From contig JBFMHN010000001.1 in NCBI GenBank assembly GCA_040752895.1, positions 227,213 through 291,212 of the forward strand: DNA of 64,000 bases, read 5' to 3'. Below, one piece after another: positions 9,039 through 16,639 of the stretch; the stretch's first letter is position 1, and each line of letters begins with the position of its first letter. Below the pieces are notes generated by a model. It saw nothing but the letters and a program-made list of their open reading frames with translations, searched no databases and was not told the origin of the DNA. This stretch comes from Pseudomonadota bacterium. GTDB lineage: Bacteria; Pseudomonadota; Alphaproteobacteria; GCA-2746255. A program made the position numbers and the translations under genes.

Positions 9039-9539
9039 ATGGGTTTTGCCGTTCAATCCGTTTTCGACGTGGCGCTTTGGTTCCTCGACCGGGCAAGGGC
9101 CGAGGACGGCTACCTGCCGCCCCAGAAATTGCAACGGCTTCTTTTCCTCGCCCAGTCGCATTACGCGCTCGAACGGGATGGGGAGAACCTGATGCCTGCC
9201 GTGTTCGTGACGGGCCTGCACGGGCCCATGGAGCCAAACGTCGTCCGCGCCTTCGAGCACGGCCGCCCGAACGTTCTGCCATGCGAGATGGCGGAAGAAA
9301 CGGACGAATTCCTTTACGGCGTCTGGCGCCGCTTCGCCCATTTGAACGTGGAGCATCTGAACCAGCTCGTCGCCGGTATTTCCGGGTGCGATCAAGTTCT
9401 TGTCGCAGGCGAGGGAAGTGAAATTCCGATGCAGACGATTTATCGGACGCTGAGAGGGAAAAAACCGATACGCCTTGGCGTTCACAACGGAAAACCGATC
9501 CGCAGGTGGGTTCCCGGCGTGAAACCGGCTACGCAATGA
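9039..9539 (+). CDS. Panacea/SocA-like domain protein (DUF4065)
   Basis: 166-residue cytoplasmic protein. Its N-terminal part (VFDVALWFLDRARAEDGYLPP, KLQRLLFLAQ) and the pattern VTGLHGPMEPNVV match the Panacea (SocA, DUF4065) family. Members act as antitoxins of diverse toxins or as proteolysis adaptors, as Caulobacter SocA does for SocB. No toxin-sized reading frame adjoins it here: upstream is the pilus locus and downstream an ion antiporter. Start is ambiguous between ATG 9039 and GTG 9018; 9039 was taken because the homologous region begins there. Confidence 0.7.
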   Translation: MGFAVQSVFDVALWFLDRARAEDGYLPPQKLQRLLFLAQSHYALERDGENLMPAVFVTGLHGPMEPNVVRAFEHGRPNVLPCEMAEETDEFLYGVWRRFAHLNVEHLNQLVAGISGCDQVLVAGEGSEIPMQTIYRTLRGKKPIRLGVHNGKPIRRWVPGVKPATQ

Positions 9540-9677
9540 ATTGCCCCCGCCGTCGAAGTCGGAAAAGCCGCTGGAATCACGCAACGACGGCCGCCCTTTT
9601 CCGGCTCTCCTCAAATCGTTATAGTCCGGTACCGTTCCTGGCTGCGATCGTGGAATTCCGGGGCGAGATAGGATGAA

Positions 9678-11141
9678 GTGGTGCGGACGCCCTGGAATCG
9701 AAAAAATATTCTGCTTTTTCCGGGATGGGTTGCCAGCCTCCTCGCGCTTCTTTGGACGGCAGGGGCCGCGGCAAGCCCGGTCGAGGGCCCGCTTCTGGAC
9801 AAGGCGCCCGGCTTTGACGGGGCGACGCTTGGCCTTGTCTGGGCCATTCCCTTCATCGGCATTCTGCTTTCGATCGCCATCTTTCCGCTCATCCTGCCGC
9901 GCCTCTGGCATCATCACTTCGGCAAGGTAAGCGCGTTCTGGGCGCTCGCCTTTCTGGGGCCGCTTACCTTCAACTATGGGTTGGAAATCGCCGTTCACGA
10001 GGTCGCCCATACCTTTCTGCTGGAATATTTTCCCTTTATCATCCTGCTGCTGGCGCTTTTCACGGCGGCTGGCGGCGTGCGGCTGCGCGGCAGCCTGGCG
10101 GGTTCGCCCGCCGTGAACACGGGCCTTCTTGCCTTCGGCACGATGATCGCAAGCTGGATGGGAACGACCGGCGCCGCGATGCTCTTGATCCGCCCGCTCC
10201 TTCGGGCGAACGAATGGCGGAAATACCGGGTCCACACGGTTGTCTTCTTCATCTTTCTGGTGGCGAACATCGGCGGGTCCTTGACGCCGCTTGGCGATCC
10301 GCCGCTCTTTCTGGGCTTTCTGAAGGGCGTCCATTTCTTCTGGCCGACGACGCATCTCTTCCTGCCGATGCTGCTGACGGCGGGCGTGCTGCTCGTCGTC
10401 TACTTCCTGGTGGACAGCTACTTCTACCAGCGTGAACCGAGCGCCAAAGTCACGCCCGAGCACGAGCGCCTTCGCATCGAAGGCTGGGTCAACATCCTTT
10501 GCATCGCCGGTGTCGTCGGCGCCGTCCTTCTGAGCGGAATCTGGCGTTCCGGCATCGCCTTCGAGATTCTCGGCACGCCGGTTGCGCTCGAAGGGCTCAT
10601 TCGCGACGCGCTGCTGCTTGGCATCACCTTGCTTTCCTGGCTGCTGACGGACAGGAAAAGCCGCGAGGCAAACGGCTTCACCTGGTTCCCCATTGTCGAG
10701 GTAGCGAAACTTTTCGCCGCCATTTTCCTTACTATCATTCCAGCTATTGCCATTTTGAAGGCGGGCACCTCCGGCGCGTTCGGTCCGCTCATCGCTCTCG
10801 TCAGCACGCCGGAAGGCCCCAACAACCCGGCCTATTTCTGGATGACGGGGACATTGTCGAGCTTCCTCGACAACGCGCCCACCTACCTCGTCTTCTTCAA
10901 TACGGCGGGGGGGGATGCCGATTTCCTGATGAACGCGGGGGCGGCGACGCTGCTCGCCATTTCTGCCGGTGCGGTTTTCATGGGGGCGAACACCTATATC
11001 GGAAACGCGCCGAACTTCATGGTGCGCGCCATCGCCGAAGACAGCGGCGTCAAGATGCCGAGCTTCTTCGGCTATATGCTGTGGTCGGGGGTTTTTCTGC
11101 TGCCGCTTTTCGTCGTCGTCACGTACGTCTTTTTTCTGTAA
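9678..11141 (+). CDS. NhaD-like sodium:proton antiporter
   Basis: 487-residue polytopic membrane protein of the ion-transporter superfamily (CitMHS/NhaD-like). About eleven to thirteen hydrophobic segments are visible. Two signature re-entrant regions can be read: MIASWMGTTGAAMLLIRPLL near residue 158 and ANIGGSLTPLGDPPLFLGFL near residue 196, with a related SSFLDNAPTYLVF in the second half. Expected role is sodium or lithium export in exchange for protons. The start is GTG 9678 or GTG 9681, preceded by GGATGAAG. The gene ends 8 bases before the convergent universal stress protein gene. Confidence 0.85.
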   Translation: MVRTPWNRKNILLFPGWVASLLALLWTAGAAASPVEGPLLDKAPGFDGATLGLVWAIPFIGILLSIAIFPLILPRLWHHHFGKVSAFWALAFLGPLTFNYGLEIAVHEVAHTFLLEYFPFIILLLALFTAAGGVRLRGSLAGSPAVNTGLLAFGTMIASWMGTTGAAMLLIRPLLRANEWRKYRVHTVVFFIFLVANIGGSLTPLGDPPLFLGFLKGVHFFWPTTHLFLPMLLTAGVLLVVYFLVDSYFYQREPSAKVTPEHERLRIEGWVNILCIAGVVGAVLLSGIWRSGIAFEILGTPVALEGLIRDALLLGITLLSWLLTDRKSREANGFTWFPIVEVAKLFAAIFLTIIPAIAILKAGTSGAFGPLIALVSTPEGPNNPAYFWMTGTLSSFLDNAPTYLVFFNTAGGDADFLMNAGAATLLAISAGAVFMGANTYIGNAPNFMVRAIAEDSGVKMPSFFGYMLWSGVFLLPLFVVVTYVFFL

Positions 11142-11149
11142 CGGCCCCT

Positions 11150-11977
11150 TTAGTGGGACAAAAGCAACGGCACGCGCGTATGGGTCAGCGCGTGGTGGGT
11201 GACGCCGCCCAGCAAAAGCTCGCGCAGGCGTGATTTCCCGTAAGCCCCCATCACGACGAGATCGCAATCGAGATCTATGGCCGTCTGGCAGATGATCTTG
11301 CCCGTCTGGCTGTCGTCGGCCAGGTCCGAGCGCGTCTCGACTTTCACCCCATGGCGGGCGAGACGTCTCGCGACGGCGGCCCCGGGCACGTAGTCGTGGT
11401 CCGGCGGGTCCACCGTCAGCACGGTGACGCTTTCGGCAGTTTTCAGGAAGGGAAGCGCGTAACCGACGGCGCGGCCACTCTCAGGCGAGGTCTTCCAGGC
11501 GACCAGAATGCGCTTGCCGATGGTCTTGGGCGCATTCTCATAGGGCACGACGAAAACCGGACAACCCGCCAGCATCGGCAGGTGGTCCGGCAAGTGGAGC
11601 CGGAGCTTGTCCTCGAAACTTTGAGTGGGGGACTGGCTGATGATGGCGAGGTCCGCGAAGGGCGCGTACTGTACCAGCAGCTTGAGATGGATACCCCTCT
11701 CCGTGAAACACTCGGCCGATACACGATTTGCCTTGCAGTGATCCAGAAATTCCCTCTCGATGCACTTGGCTTCCTTGTGGTGGATTTCCGTCTCTTCGGC
11801 GAGGAAGCCAAGTGCGGCTCCCCGGCCGGTGACGGCGTTTGGCATATGGGCGGGCTCTTCCGTGCAGAGGCCGACGAGATGGGCCTCGAAACGCTCGGCC
11901 AGCCGGACGGCCGTTTCGATTCGCGCCTGGCGCTTCGGATCGTTGGCAAGGTGCACGAGGATGGTCTTGAAGGGCAT
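11150..11977 (-). CDS. universal stress protein, two UspA domains
   Basis: 275-residue cytoplasmic protein made of two UspA folds in tandem (about residues 1-145 and 150-275). The first begins MPFKTILVHL; the second ends with GAYGKSRLRELLLGGVTHHAL, which fits the ATP-binding pattern G-x2-G-x9-G-[ST] of UspA proteins. The first domain lacks a clear copy of this motif. An upstream in-frame extension to 12076 is basic, not conserved-looking and lies before the natural start, so ATG 11977 was taken. The physiological stress it answers to is not visible from context. Confidence 0.85.
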   Translation of the reverse strand: MPFKTILVHLANDPKRQARIETAVRLAERFEAHLVGLCTEEPAHMPNAVTGRGAALGFLAEETEIHHKEAKCIEREFLDHCKANRVSAECFTERGIHLKLLVQYAPFADLAIISQSPTQSFEDKLRLHLPDHLPMLAGCPVFVVPYENAPKTIGKRILVAWKTSPESGRAVGYALPFLKTAESVTVLTVDPPDHDYVPGAAVARRLARHGVKVETRSDLADDSQTGKIICQTAIDLDCDLVVMGAYGKSRLRELLLGGVTHHALTHTRVPLLLSH

Positions 11978-12062
11978 ATCGGATTTCCGTTTTTTTCGTG
12001 GCCCCCTTCCGGCGCGCGGTTTCCCGAAGGGCAGGAGGAAGGCTAACCTTACGTTCGGTCTA

Positions 12063-12548
12063 TTGCAATTCGACAAACGGGGGGCGAGGTTGCCGGCGTT
12101 AACCCTGCTTCTGCTTCTCCTCGTCTTTGGCGGCGTTTTTCCGGTCGCCGCCGGAGAGCTTGCGCGCGAGCCCCTTATGCTCGTTACCGAAAGCGGCCGC
12201 CACGCCTTCGCGGTCGAGCTTGCCGATACGCCGGCCCGCCGCGAGCTTGGCCTTATGCACCGGCGGGAACTCGACCCCGATCACGGCATGCTGTTCGATT
12301 TCGGAAGGCCCCGGCCGGGCGTGGCCATGTGGATGAAAAATACCTACGTATCCCTCGATATGTTCTTCCTGGGCCCGCAGGGCGAGGTGCTGAAGATCGC
12401 GACCTCTACGACGCCGGGTTCGCTGACGCCGATTGCCGCCCCCCGCCCGGTCCGTGCCGTGCTGGAATTGCTGGCTGGCACCGCCAAGCGGACGGGTGCC
12501 AGGGTCGGCGACCGGGTGGAACACGGTATTTTCGAGAGGGAAGAATAG
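12063..12548 (+). CDS. DUF192 family secreted protein
   Basis: About 161-residue protein of the DUF192 family (COG1430), function unknown, usually periplasmic. A signal peptide (leucine-rich LPALTLLLLLLVFGGVFPVAAG) precedes the domain, which has the typical LADTPARRELGLMHR and VAMWMKNTYVSLDMFFL motifs. No ATG is well placed: TTG 12063 gives a positively charged signal-peptide start, TTG 12090 is the other candidate, so the start is uncertain. It sits 46 bases before tRNA-Pro. A longer frame reaching back to 11760 overlaps the antisense stress-protein gene and is not supported. Confidence 0.8.
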   Translation: MQFDKRGARLPALTLLLLLLVFGGVFPVAAGELAREPLMLVTESGRHAFAVELADTPARRELGLMHRRELDPDHGMLFDFGRPRPGVAMWMKNTYVSLDMFFLGPQGEVLKIATSTTPGSLTPIAAPRPVRAVLELLAGTAKRTGARVGDRVEHGIFEREE

Positions 12549-12594
12549 GGCCGCTTGCCGCTGGCCGCCGAATGCGTATAGTTCCCTTCGCTTA

Positions 12595-12671
<77 letters not shown>

Positions 12672-12702
12672 CGCGAAAGAGAGAGGCTGCGAAAGGGAAA
12701 AC

Positions 12703-12984
12703 ATGGCAAGGGTCCGCATCTACAAGCCGGCGAAAACGGCGATGCAATCGGGGCTCGCCCAGACGAAAACATGGGTGCTGGCCTTCGAGCCGGAAACGCC
12801 CCGCGAAACGGAACCGCTCATGGGCTGGACGAGTTCCCGCGACACCCGCGCCCAGGTGGCGCTTCGTTTCCCGACCAAGGCGGCGGCCATCCAGTATGCT
12901 GAAAAGCACGAACACGCTTACCGGGTGTTCGAATCGCAGGCAAGCCGGCCGCGCCCCAAGAGCTACGCCGCGAACTTCAGATAA
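12703..12984 (+). CDS. NDUFS4-like accessory subunit of respiratory complex I
   Basis: 93-residue protein of the ETC complex I subunit family (NDUFS4/18 kDa, PF04800). It starts MARVRIYKPAKTAMQSG, a hallmark of the alphaproteobacterial members, and continues with the conserved W (TKTWVLAFEPE), LMGWTSS and a C-terminal RPKSYAANF. In these bacteria it is a supernumerary subunit near the NADH-oxidising arm of complex I. It starts 31 bases after tRNA-Pro and is followed by tRNA-Arg; the other nuo genes are not here, which is usual. Confidence 0.9.
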   Translation: MARVRIYKPAKTAMQSGLAQTKTWVLAFEPETPRETEPLMGWTSSRDTRAQVALRFPTKAAAIQYAEKHEHAYRVFESQASRPRPKSYAANFR

Positions 12985-13053
12985 CTCAAGCGCCTCACCG
13001 ACATTTCCGGAATACCTACCGCGGCGCTATAGTGCCGATGGGAAATGGGTTTT

Positions 13054-13130
13054 GCGCCCTTAGCTCAGTGGATTAGAGCAACGGCCTTCTAAGCCGTAGG
13101 TCCCAGGTTCGAATCCTGGAGGGCGCGCCA
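13054..13130 (+). tRNA. tRNA-Arg (TCT)
   Basis: Complete 77-nt cloverleaf with encoded CCA: acceptor GCGCCCT/AGGGCGC, anticodon stem ACGGC/GCCGT, loop CTTCTAA with anticodon TCT at 13088-13090, and T-arm GTTCGAATC. Confidence 0.97.
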
Positions 13131-13205
13131 ACCCCCTTCGCATACGCCGTTATGCCGCCTTCCGGACGGCGTTAATCCTAAATTTAGGCAAGGAGGCCAT
13201 AGTGT

Positions 13206-13232
13206 AGGCAAGGCGTCGCCGACGCCTTGCCT
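13206..13232. other. strong 12-bp hairpin downstream of tRNA-Arg
   Basis: Perfect inverted repeat with arms at 13206-13217 and 13221-13232 and a three-base loop. A partial copy of the arm (AGGCAAGG) lies just upstream at about 13186, and a perfect 12-bp palindrome CCTAAATTTAGG is at 13177-13188. No T-run follows, so it is not a classical intrinsic terminator. It may be a processing site, a terminator assisted by Rho, or part of the leader of the small gene at 13276. Confidence 0.5.
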
Positions 13233-13275
13233 TCGAACGGCGCGAACGGCCAAACGTCGCGGACAGGATTGAGGG

Positions 13276-13488
13276 ATGGAATATTTTCTCGAATATCTGA
13301 GCGTGAAGACCAGCGTCTACCTTTTTGCCGGCGCGTTGATTGCCGAGGCGCAGGCGGTTTTCTTCCTGTTCGCCGCCCTGTCGAAAGCCGCTTACAACAA
13401 TCCGCGCCTGTGGATGCTGTTTTTCGGTTCGAACAGCGCCGTCGTCCTCGTGCTTTTGCTTGCCATGGTGGTGGCTCCGGTCGAGTGA
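13276..13488 (+). CDS. small two-helix membrane protein, unknown
   Basis: 70-residue protein that I do not recognise. It has two hydrophobic segments (about residues 12-34 and 46-67) joined by a short polar loop containing KAAYNNPR, and a single acidic residue at the C-terminus (VAPVE). Base composition matches the surrounding genes and the frame contains no rare run, so it is probably real. It stands alone between tRNA-Arg and the convergent DUF6134 gene, with 18 bases to the latter. Confidence 0.6.
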   Translation: MEYFLEYLSVKTSVYLFAGALIAEAQAVFFLFAALSKAAYNNPRLWMLFFGSNSAVVLVLLLAMVVAPVE

Positions 13489-13506
13489 TTCCCCGCAACG
13501 GACGCT

Positions 13507-14187
13507 TTACTGCAAGGCGAAAGTGACCGGCGTGTTTTGCTTCGAAGGAAACGTGGCGAGGACCACGATTCCGTCGGCGCCGTACCAGAGCTTGCCGAGC
13601 ACCGGCTTTCCCTTCCGCATCTGGGTCACCTCGTAGGTCCGCGCCAGGGTGGTGCCGCGGCCCGTCCTCACTTGCTCCTCGCCCAGGTATCGGACTTTGA
13701 CTTCCTTCAGACGGCCCTTGAGGGGGCTGAAAATCCGATCGCCGTGGAGCGCCTTTTCGCACCAGACGGCTTGCGAAAGCAGCGGGGCTTCCACCTCCGC
13801 CATCTCGCCGTTCGTGCGCGTCTTGAAGCCGTGGCCGTTCGGCTCGACCGTTACATCGTACCGGCGGCCGTTGTCGGTGGTCTTTCCCTCGAAGCGACGG
13901 AGGGCGTCCGCCTCCCAAATCTCCTTCGATTGATGGCGGTAGTCGAGGACGGGTATCAAAAGAAACCGCGCCTTTGCCTTGATCAGCGTTTCGACCCGCG
14001 TGCGCGTGCCCTCGTGGTGAAAATCGATCCATATGCCGCCGATCGGGTCCTTTTCGTTGAAGACCTGGTAATGCAGCGGCGCTTGGGGGAGCGTGCAGGC
14101 CAAGGCAGGGGAAGGTGCCAGGGAAAGGCCGGCCCAGGCGAGCAGGAAAAGCGGCAAGCCTTTGCGGAAAGGGCCTCGCTTAGTCAT
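13507..14187 (-). CDS. DUF6134 family secreted protein
   Basis: 226-residue protein with a signal peptide (LPLFLLAWAGLSLAPSPALA, cleavage near residue 30). The mature part is beta-rich, starts LHYQVFNEKDPIGG and contains WYGADGIVVLATF near the end; this resembles the DUF6134 family of exported proteins, function unknown. Its start overlaps the end of the ModA-like gene by eight bases, so both are probably translated from one message that begins at znuA. A role in periplasmic metal handling would be an inference from this context only. Confidence 0.75.
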   Translation of the reverse strand: MTKRGPFRKGLPLFLLAWAGLSLAPSPALACTLPQAPLHYQVFNEKDPIGGIWIDFHHEGTRTRVETLIKAKARFLLIPVLDYRHQSKEIWEADALRRFEGKTTDNGRRYDVTVEPNGHGFKTRTNGEMAEVEAPLLSQAVWCEKALHGDRIFSPLKGRLKEVKVRYLGEEQVRTGRGTTLARTYEVTQMRKGKPVLGKLWYGADGIVVLATFPSKQNTPVTFALQ

Positions 14188-14983
14188 CGCGGAAACCGAA
14201 AGTTTTGAAGATTTCCCGCACTTCCGGTTCGCGGAGGAAGCGGTAGAAATTCGTCACAGTCGGTTCTTCGCGCGTACCCACGGGCAAGACATGGTAGCGG
14301 ATCGGCGCATGCATGGTTTCCGGAATGGTGGCAATTACCTTGACCTGGGTGCTGATGAGCGCGTCCATAGCATAGACGATACCGACGTCCGCTTCGCCCC
14401 GCTCGACCTGGGTTAACGCGTCCCGGGCGTCGCGTGCAAAAAGGAAATTCGGCGTCAGCTTTTCCCACAGGCCCAGTTGGCTTAGCGCTTCCTTCGCGTA
14501 AGCACCCGCCGGTACGGTCGCCGGATCGCCGATCGCGATGACGCGCCCGGCAAGGTTCCGCGTGATGTGCAATCCAAGCGGGATGCCAAGCGTGATCGGG
14601 CTGTTTTTCCTGGCAATAAAGACAAGGCCGCTGCCCCGGATGGCCGTCGCCTCGCCGGTTGTCCGGATGCCTCGGGTGGCAAGCGCCTCCTCCCATTGCG
14701 GCTGGTCAGTGATCAACGCATCGACCGGGGCTCCTTCCGCAATGCGTTTTTCGAGTTCGGTGATGGGGGCGAAGGTGATGATGACGGAGCCCAACCCCTT
14801 CGCCGCGAAGCGGTCGGAAACGACCTGAAGCACGTTCGTAAGACTGGTTGGCGCGTAAACGGTGACGGGCGTGGTCACCGTCTTGGCGAGGGAGGGGAAC
14901 GCCCCGCCCATGGCCGCCAGGGCCAGAAGAAGGACAAGCCACCGGCGCGTCCTAGTCTTTGTAAAGTTCCTTCGGATCGACAA
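14180..14983 (-). CDS. ModA-like periplasmic substrate-binding protein
   Basis: 267-residue protein with a basic N-terminus and signal peptide ending near FPSLAKT, then a type II periplasmic binding fold resembling ModA: VTVYAPTSLTNVLQ, FAPITELEKRI, DALITDQPQW, GDPATVPAGAYAKEAL and DVGIVYAMDAL. ModA binds molybdate or tungstate oxyanions, but no modB or modC is near, so the ligand is unproven. The start is TTG 14983, inside the last 32 bases of hisI. It is the third gene of the leftward znuA unit. Confidence 0.8.
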   Translation of the reverse strand: MSIRRNFTKTRTRRWLVLLLALAAMGGAFPSLAKTVTTPVTVYAPTSLTNVLQVVSDRFAAKGLGSVIITFAPITELEKRIAEGAPVDALITDQPQWEEALATRGIRTTGEATAIRGSGLVFIARKNSPITLGIPLGLHITRNLAGRVIAIGDPATVPAGAYAKEALSQLGLWEKLTPNFLFARDARDALTQVERGEADVGIVYAMDALISTQVKVIATIPETMHAPIRYHVLPVGTREEPTVTNFYRFLREPEVREIFKTFGFRDD

Positions 14984-15428
14984 GGACGTCTTCCACGGTT
15001 TCGAGTTTGTCGCCGCGCCAGGCGCGGAAGAAGCAGCGCCGCCGCCCAGTGTGGCAAGCCACCCCTTTCTGATCGACGGTCAGTAACACAGCATCCCCGT
15101 CGCAATCGAGATGTAAATCCACCAGTTCCTGTGTCTGCCCGGAACTTTCCCCCTTCCGCCAGAGCTTTCTCCGCGAACGGGACCAGTAATGCACATGGCC
15201 GGTCGTAAGCGTCTTTTCAATCGCCTCCCGGTTCATCCAGGCCGTCATCAGGACCTCTTGCGTGCCGACCTGCTGGGCGATCGCGGGCACCAGGCCCTTC
15301 TCGTCGAAGACGATCGCTTCCAGAAGCTTCGGCAGGGCGGCGGCGGATGGTTTCGGCACCTTAAAAGGTCTCCAGGACCGGGTCTTTGGTCGGGTTTTCA
15401 GAGAGCCCCGATTTAGCCTTTGAGCCAT
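14952..15428 (-). CDS. hisI: phosphoribosyl-AMP cyclohydrolase in the znuA operon
   Basis: 158-residue enzyme that opens the adenine ring of phosphoribosyl-AMP in histidine synthesis. All zinc ligands are present: Cys109 in DCDGD (whose aspartates bind magnesium) and Cys125/Cys132 in CHTGRRRC; the WSRSRRKLWRKGESSG block at 82-97 is also typical. An N-terminal extension of about 30 residues precedes the domain. It starts 20 bases after znuA and is far from any other his gene. HisI paralogues are known members of zinc-starvation (Zur) regulons in other bacteria, so this may be a second, zinc-responsive HisI; that is an inference. Confidence 0.88.
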   Translation of the reverse strand: MAQRLNRGSLKTRPKTRSWRPFKVPKPSAAALPKLLEAIVFDEKGLVPAIAQQVGTQEVLMTAWMNREAIEKTLTTGHVHYWSRSRRKLWRKGESSGQTQELVDLHLDCDGDAVLLTVDQKGVACHTGRRRCFFRAWRGDKLETVEDVLVDPKELYKD

Positions 15429-15448
15429 GCGCCAAGGGAAAGGCCATG

Positions 15449-16411
15449 TCAACCGCTCCCTGCCGGGCGGAGGCATCGCGCGAGGTGGCTCGCGTTCTTC
15501 CGCATCATCTCGAAGTAAAGCTTGGGCCCGGGGACAAACCCGCTGCCTAACGGATCAAGCTCGTCCACGCGAAGGTCGGTACCCTCGGCCAGCCGATCGA
15601 CGAGGGCCGAGACGAATTGCGGCTCGTGGAAGAGGCAGCGAAACCCGCCTTTCGCGATCGTTTTCCGAAGCTCGATGAGGCGGCGGGTGCCGGCGCGCTG
15701 TTCCGGATCGATGGCGATGGCTTCGGACGGGCCCAAGCTATAGCGGCGGTCGAGATAGGCGTAGGCGTCGTGAAAAGCGAGGTAGGGGATGCCGGCGATC
15801 GGTCTGAATTTTTCGGTCAATTCCGAATCGAGCGTCCGGAGCGCCAAGCCGAGCTTCGTCAGGTTCCGCCGGTAGATTTCTTCCCGGGCCGGGTCGGCCT
15901 CGGCAAGACGGTTGGCGATGACGGTGGCGGCGAGTAGGGCGTTTTCCGGGTCGAGCCAGAAATGGGGGTCTATCCGCATTTCCCCTCCGCGGTCTTCCTG
16001 GCTTCCTTCGCTCTCCCCGTCTTCCTCCGGCACCGCGTTCTCTTTGTGGCTGGCACGCGCCTTCAGGCGGTAGATTTCGGGCGCGTGCAGCAGGGCGTGA
16101 ACCTTGCCCCCTTTCTCGGCCTCCAGCGCTTTGAGAAACTTCTCCAGAAAGGTCTCGAGCTCGGGCCCTGCCCAGAAGACAAGATCGGCCTTGGCCAGAC
16201 GTCGTGCGCTGGAAGGCTTTAACGCATAGGCGTGCGGCGAAAATCCGGCTTCGAGGAGAAGGGTGGGCTCGCCAACGCCTTCCAGAAGGGCGGCGGCGAG
16301 GGAATGCAGGGGCGGGATGCTGACGACGACGTTGGGTGGCGCTTCCGCCCGCACCGGGAGAGTAAAACCGATAACATATACTAAAATATAAATAGCTCTT
16401 GATAAGTACAT
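15449..16411 (-). CDS. znuA: ZnuA zinc-binding protein of the high-affinity importer
   Basis: 320-residue periplasmic binding protein (cluster A-I). A signal peptide covers residues 1-22 (ending PVRAEA). The metal-site pattern is readable: PPLHSL (first His), the loop between about residues 115-145 with few histidines but many acids (SHKEN, EEDGESEGSQED), DPHFWLD, FHDAYAYL and a final EPQF. The loop is less histidine-rich than in many ZnuA proteins. It is divergent from the zur-znuC reading frame across an AT-rich promoter region and heads a unit with hisI, a ModA-like gene and a DUF6134 gene. Confidence 0.93.
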   Translation of the reverse strand: MYLSRAIYILVYVIGFTLPVRAEAPPNVVVSIPPLHSLAAALLEGVGEPTLLLEAGFSPHAYALKPSSARRLAKADLVFWAGPELETFLEKFLKALEAEKGGKVHALLHAPEIYRLKARASHKENAVPEEDGESEGSQEDRGGEMRIDPHFWLDPENALLAATVIANRLAEADPAREEIYRRNLTKLGLALRTLDSELTEKFRPIAGIPYLAFHDAYAYLDRRYSLGPSEAIAIDPEQRAGTRRLIELRKTIAKGGFRCLFHEPQFVSALVDRLAEGTDLRVDELDPLGSGFVPGPKLYFEMMRKNASHLARCLRPAGSG

Positions 16412-16639
16412 GTAAAATAATACTTTTTTGAAAAATTTCCTATAGTAGATCCTAGGGTGGAATCGAATTCTAAATCCTTTTTACTTTCGCAACTAAATAC
16501 GTTACATTATATCATATATTAATTTAATGCATTGAAAATACGTAATTTATTATGTTTGGATAAAAAAACGCAAGAAATCGAAAAAAACACGATTTTTCCC
16601 GCCCCACCACCCGGCAAGGGGCATGATCACGGTCGTTGC
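16412..16639. promoter_or_regulatory. AT-rich divergent promoter region with a candidate Zur box
   Basis: Much more AT-rich than its surroundings from 16412 to about 16600. It separates znuA from the zur-znuC gene. At 16501-16513 GTTACATTATATC matches 11 of 13 bases of GTTATATTATAAC, the kind of palindrome bound by alphaproteobacterial Zur; GATAACATATAC at about 16370 is a second, weaker candidate inside the first codons of znuA. One operator could control both units. The assignment rests on similarity by eye. Confidence 0.45.

Noticed and set aside
8937-11267. A very long open frame (776 codons) on the minus strand opposite the antiporter gene
   Set aside because: The product is rich in Arg, Asp, Glu and Gly with no domain-like pattern, as expected for the antisense of a GC-rich membrane protein gene; the plus-strand frame has clear transporter motifs.
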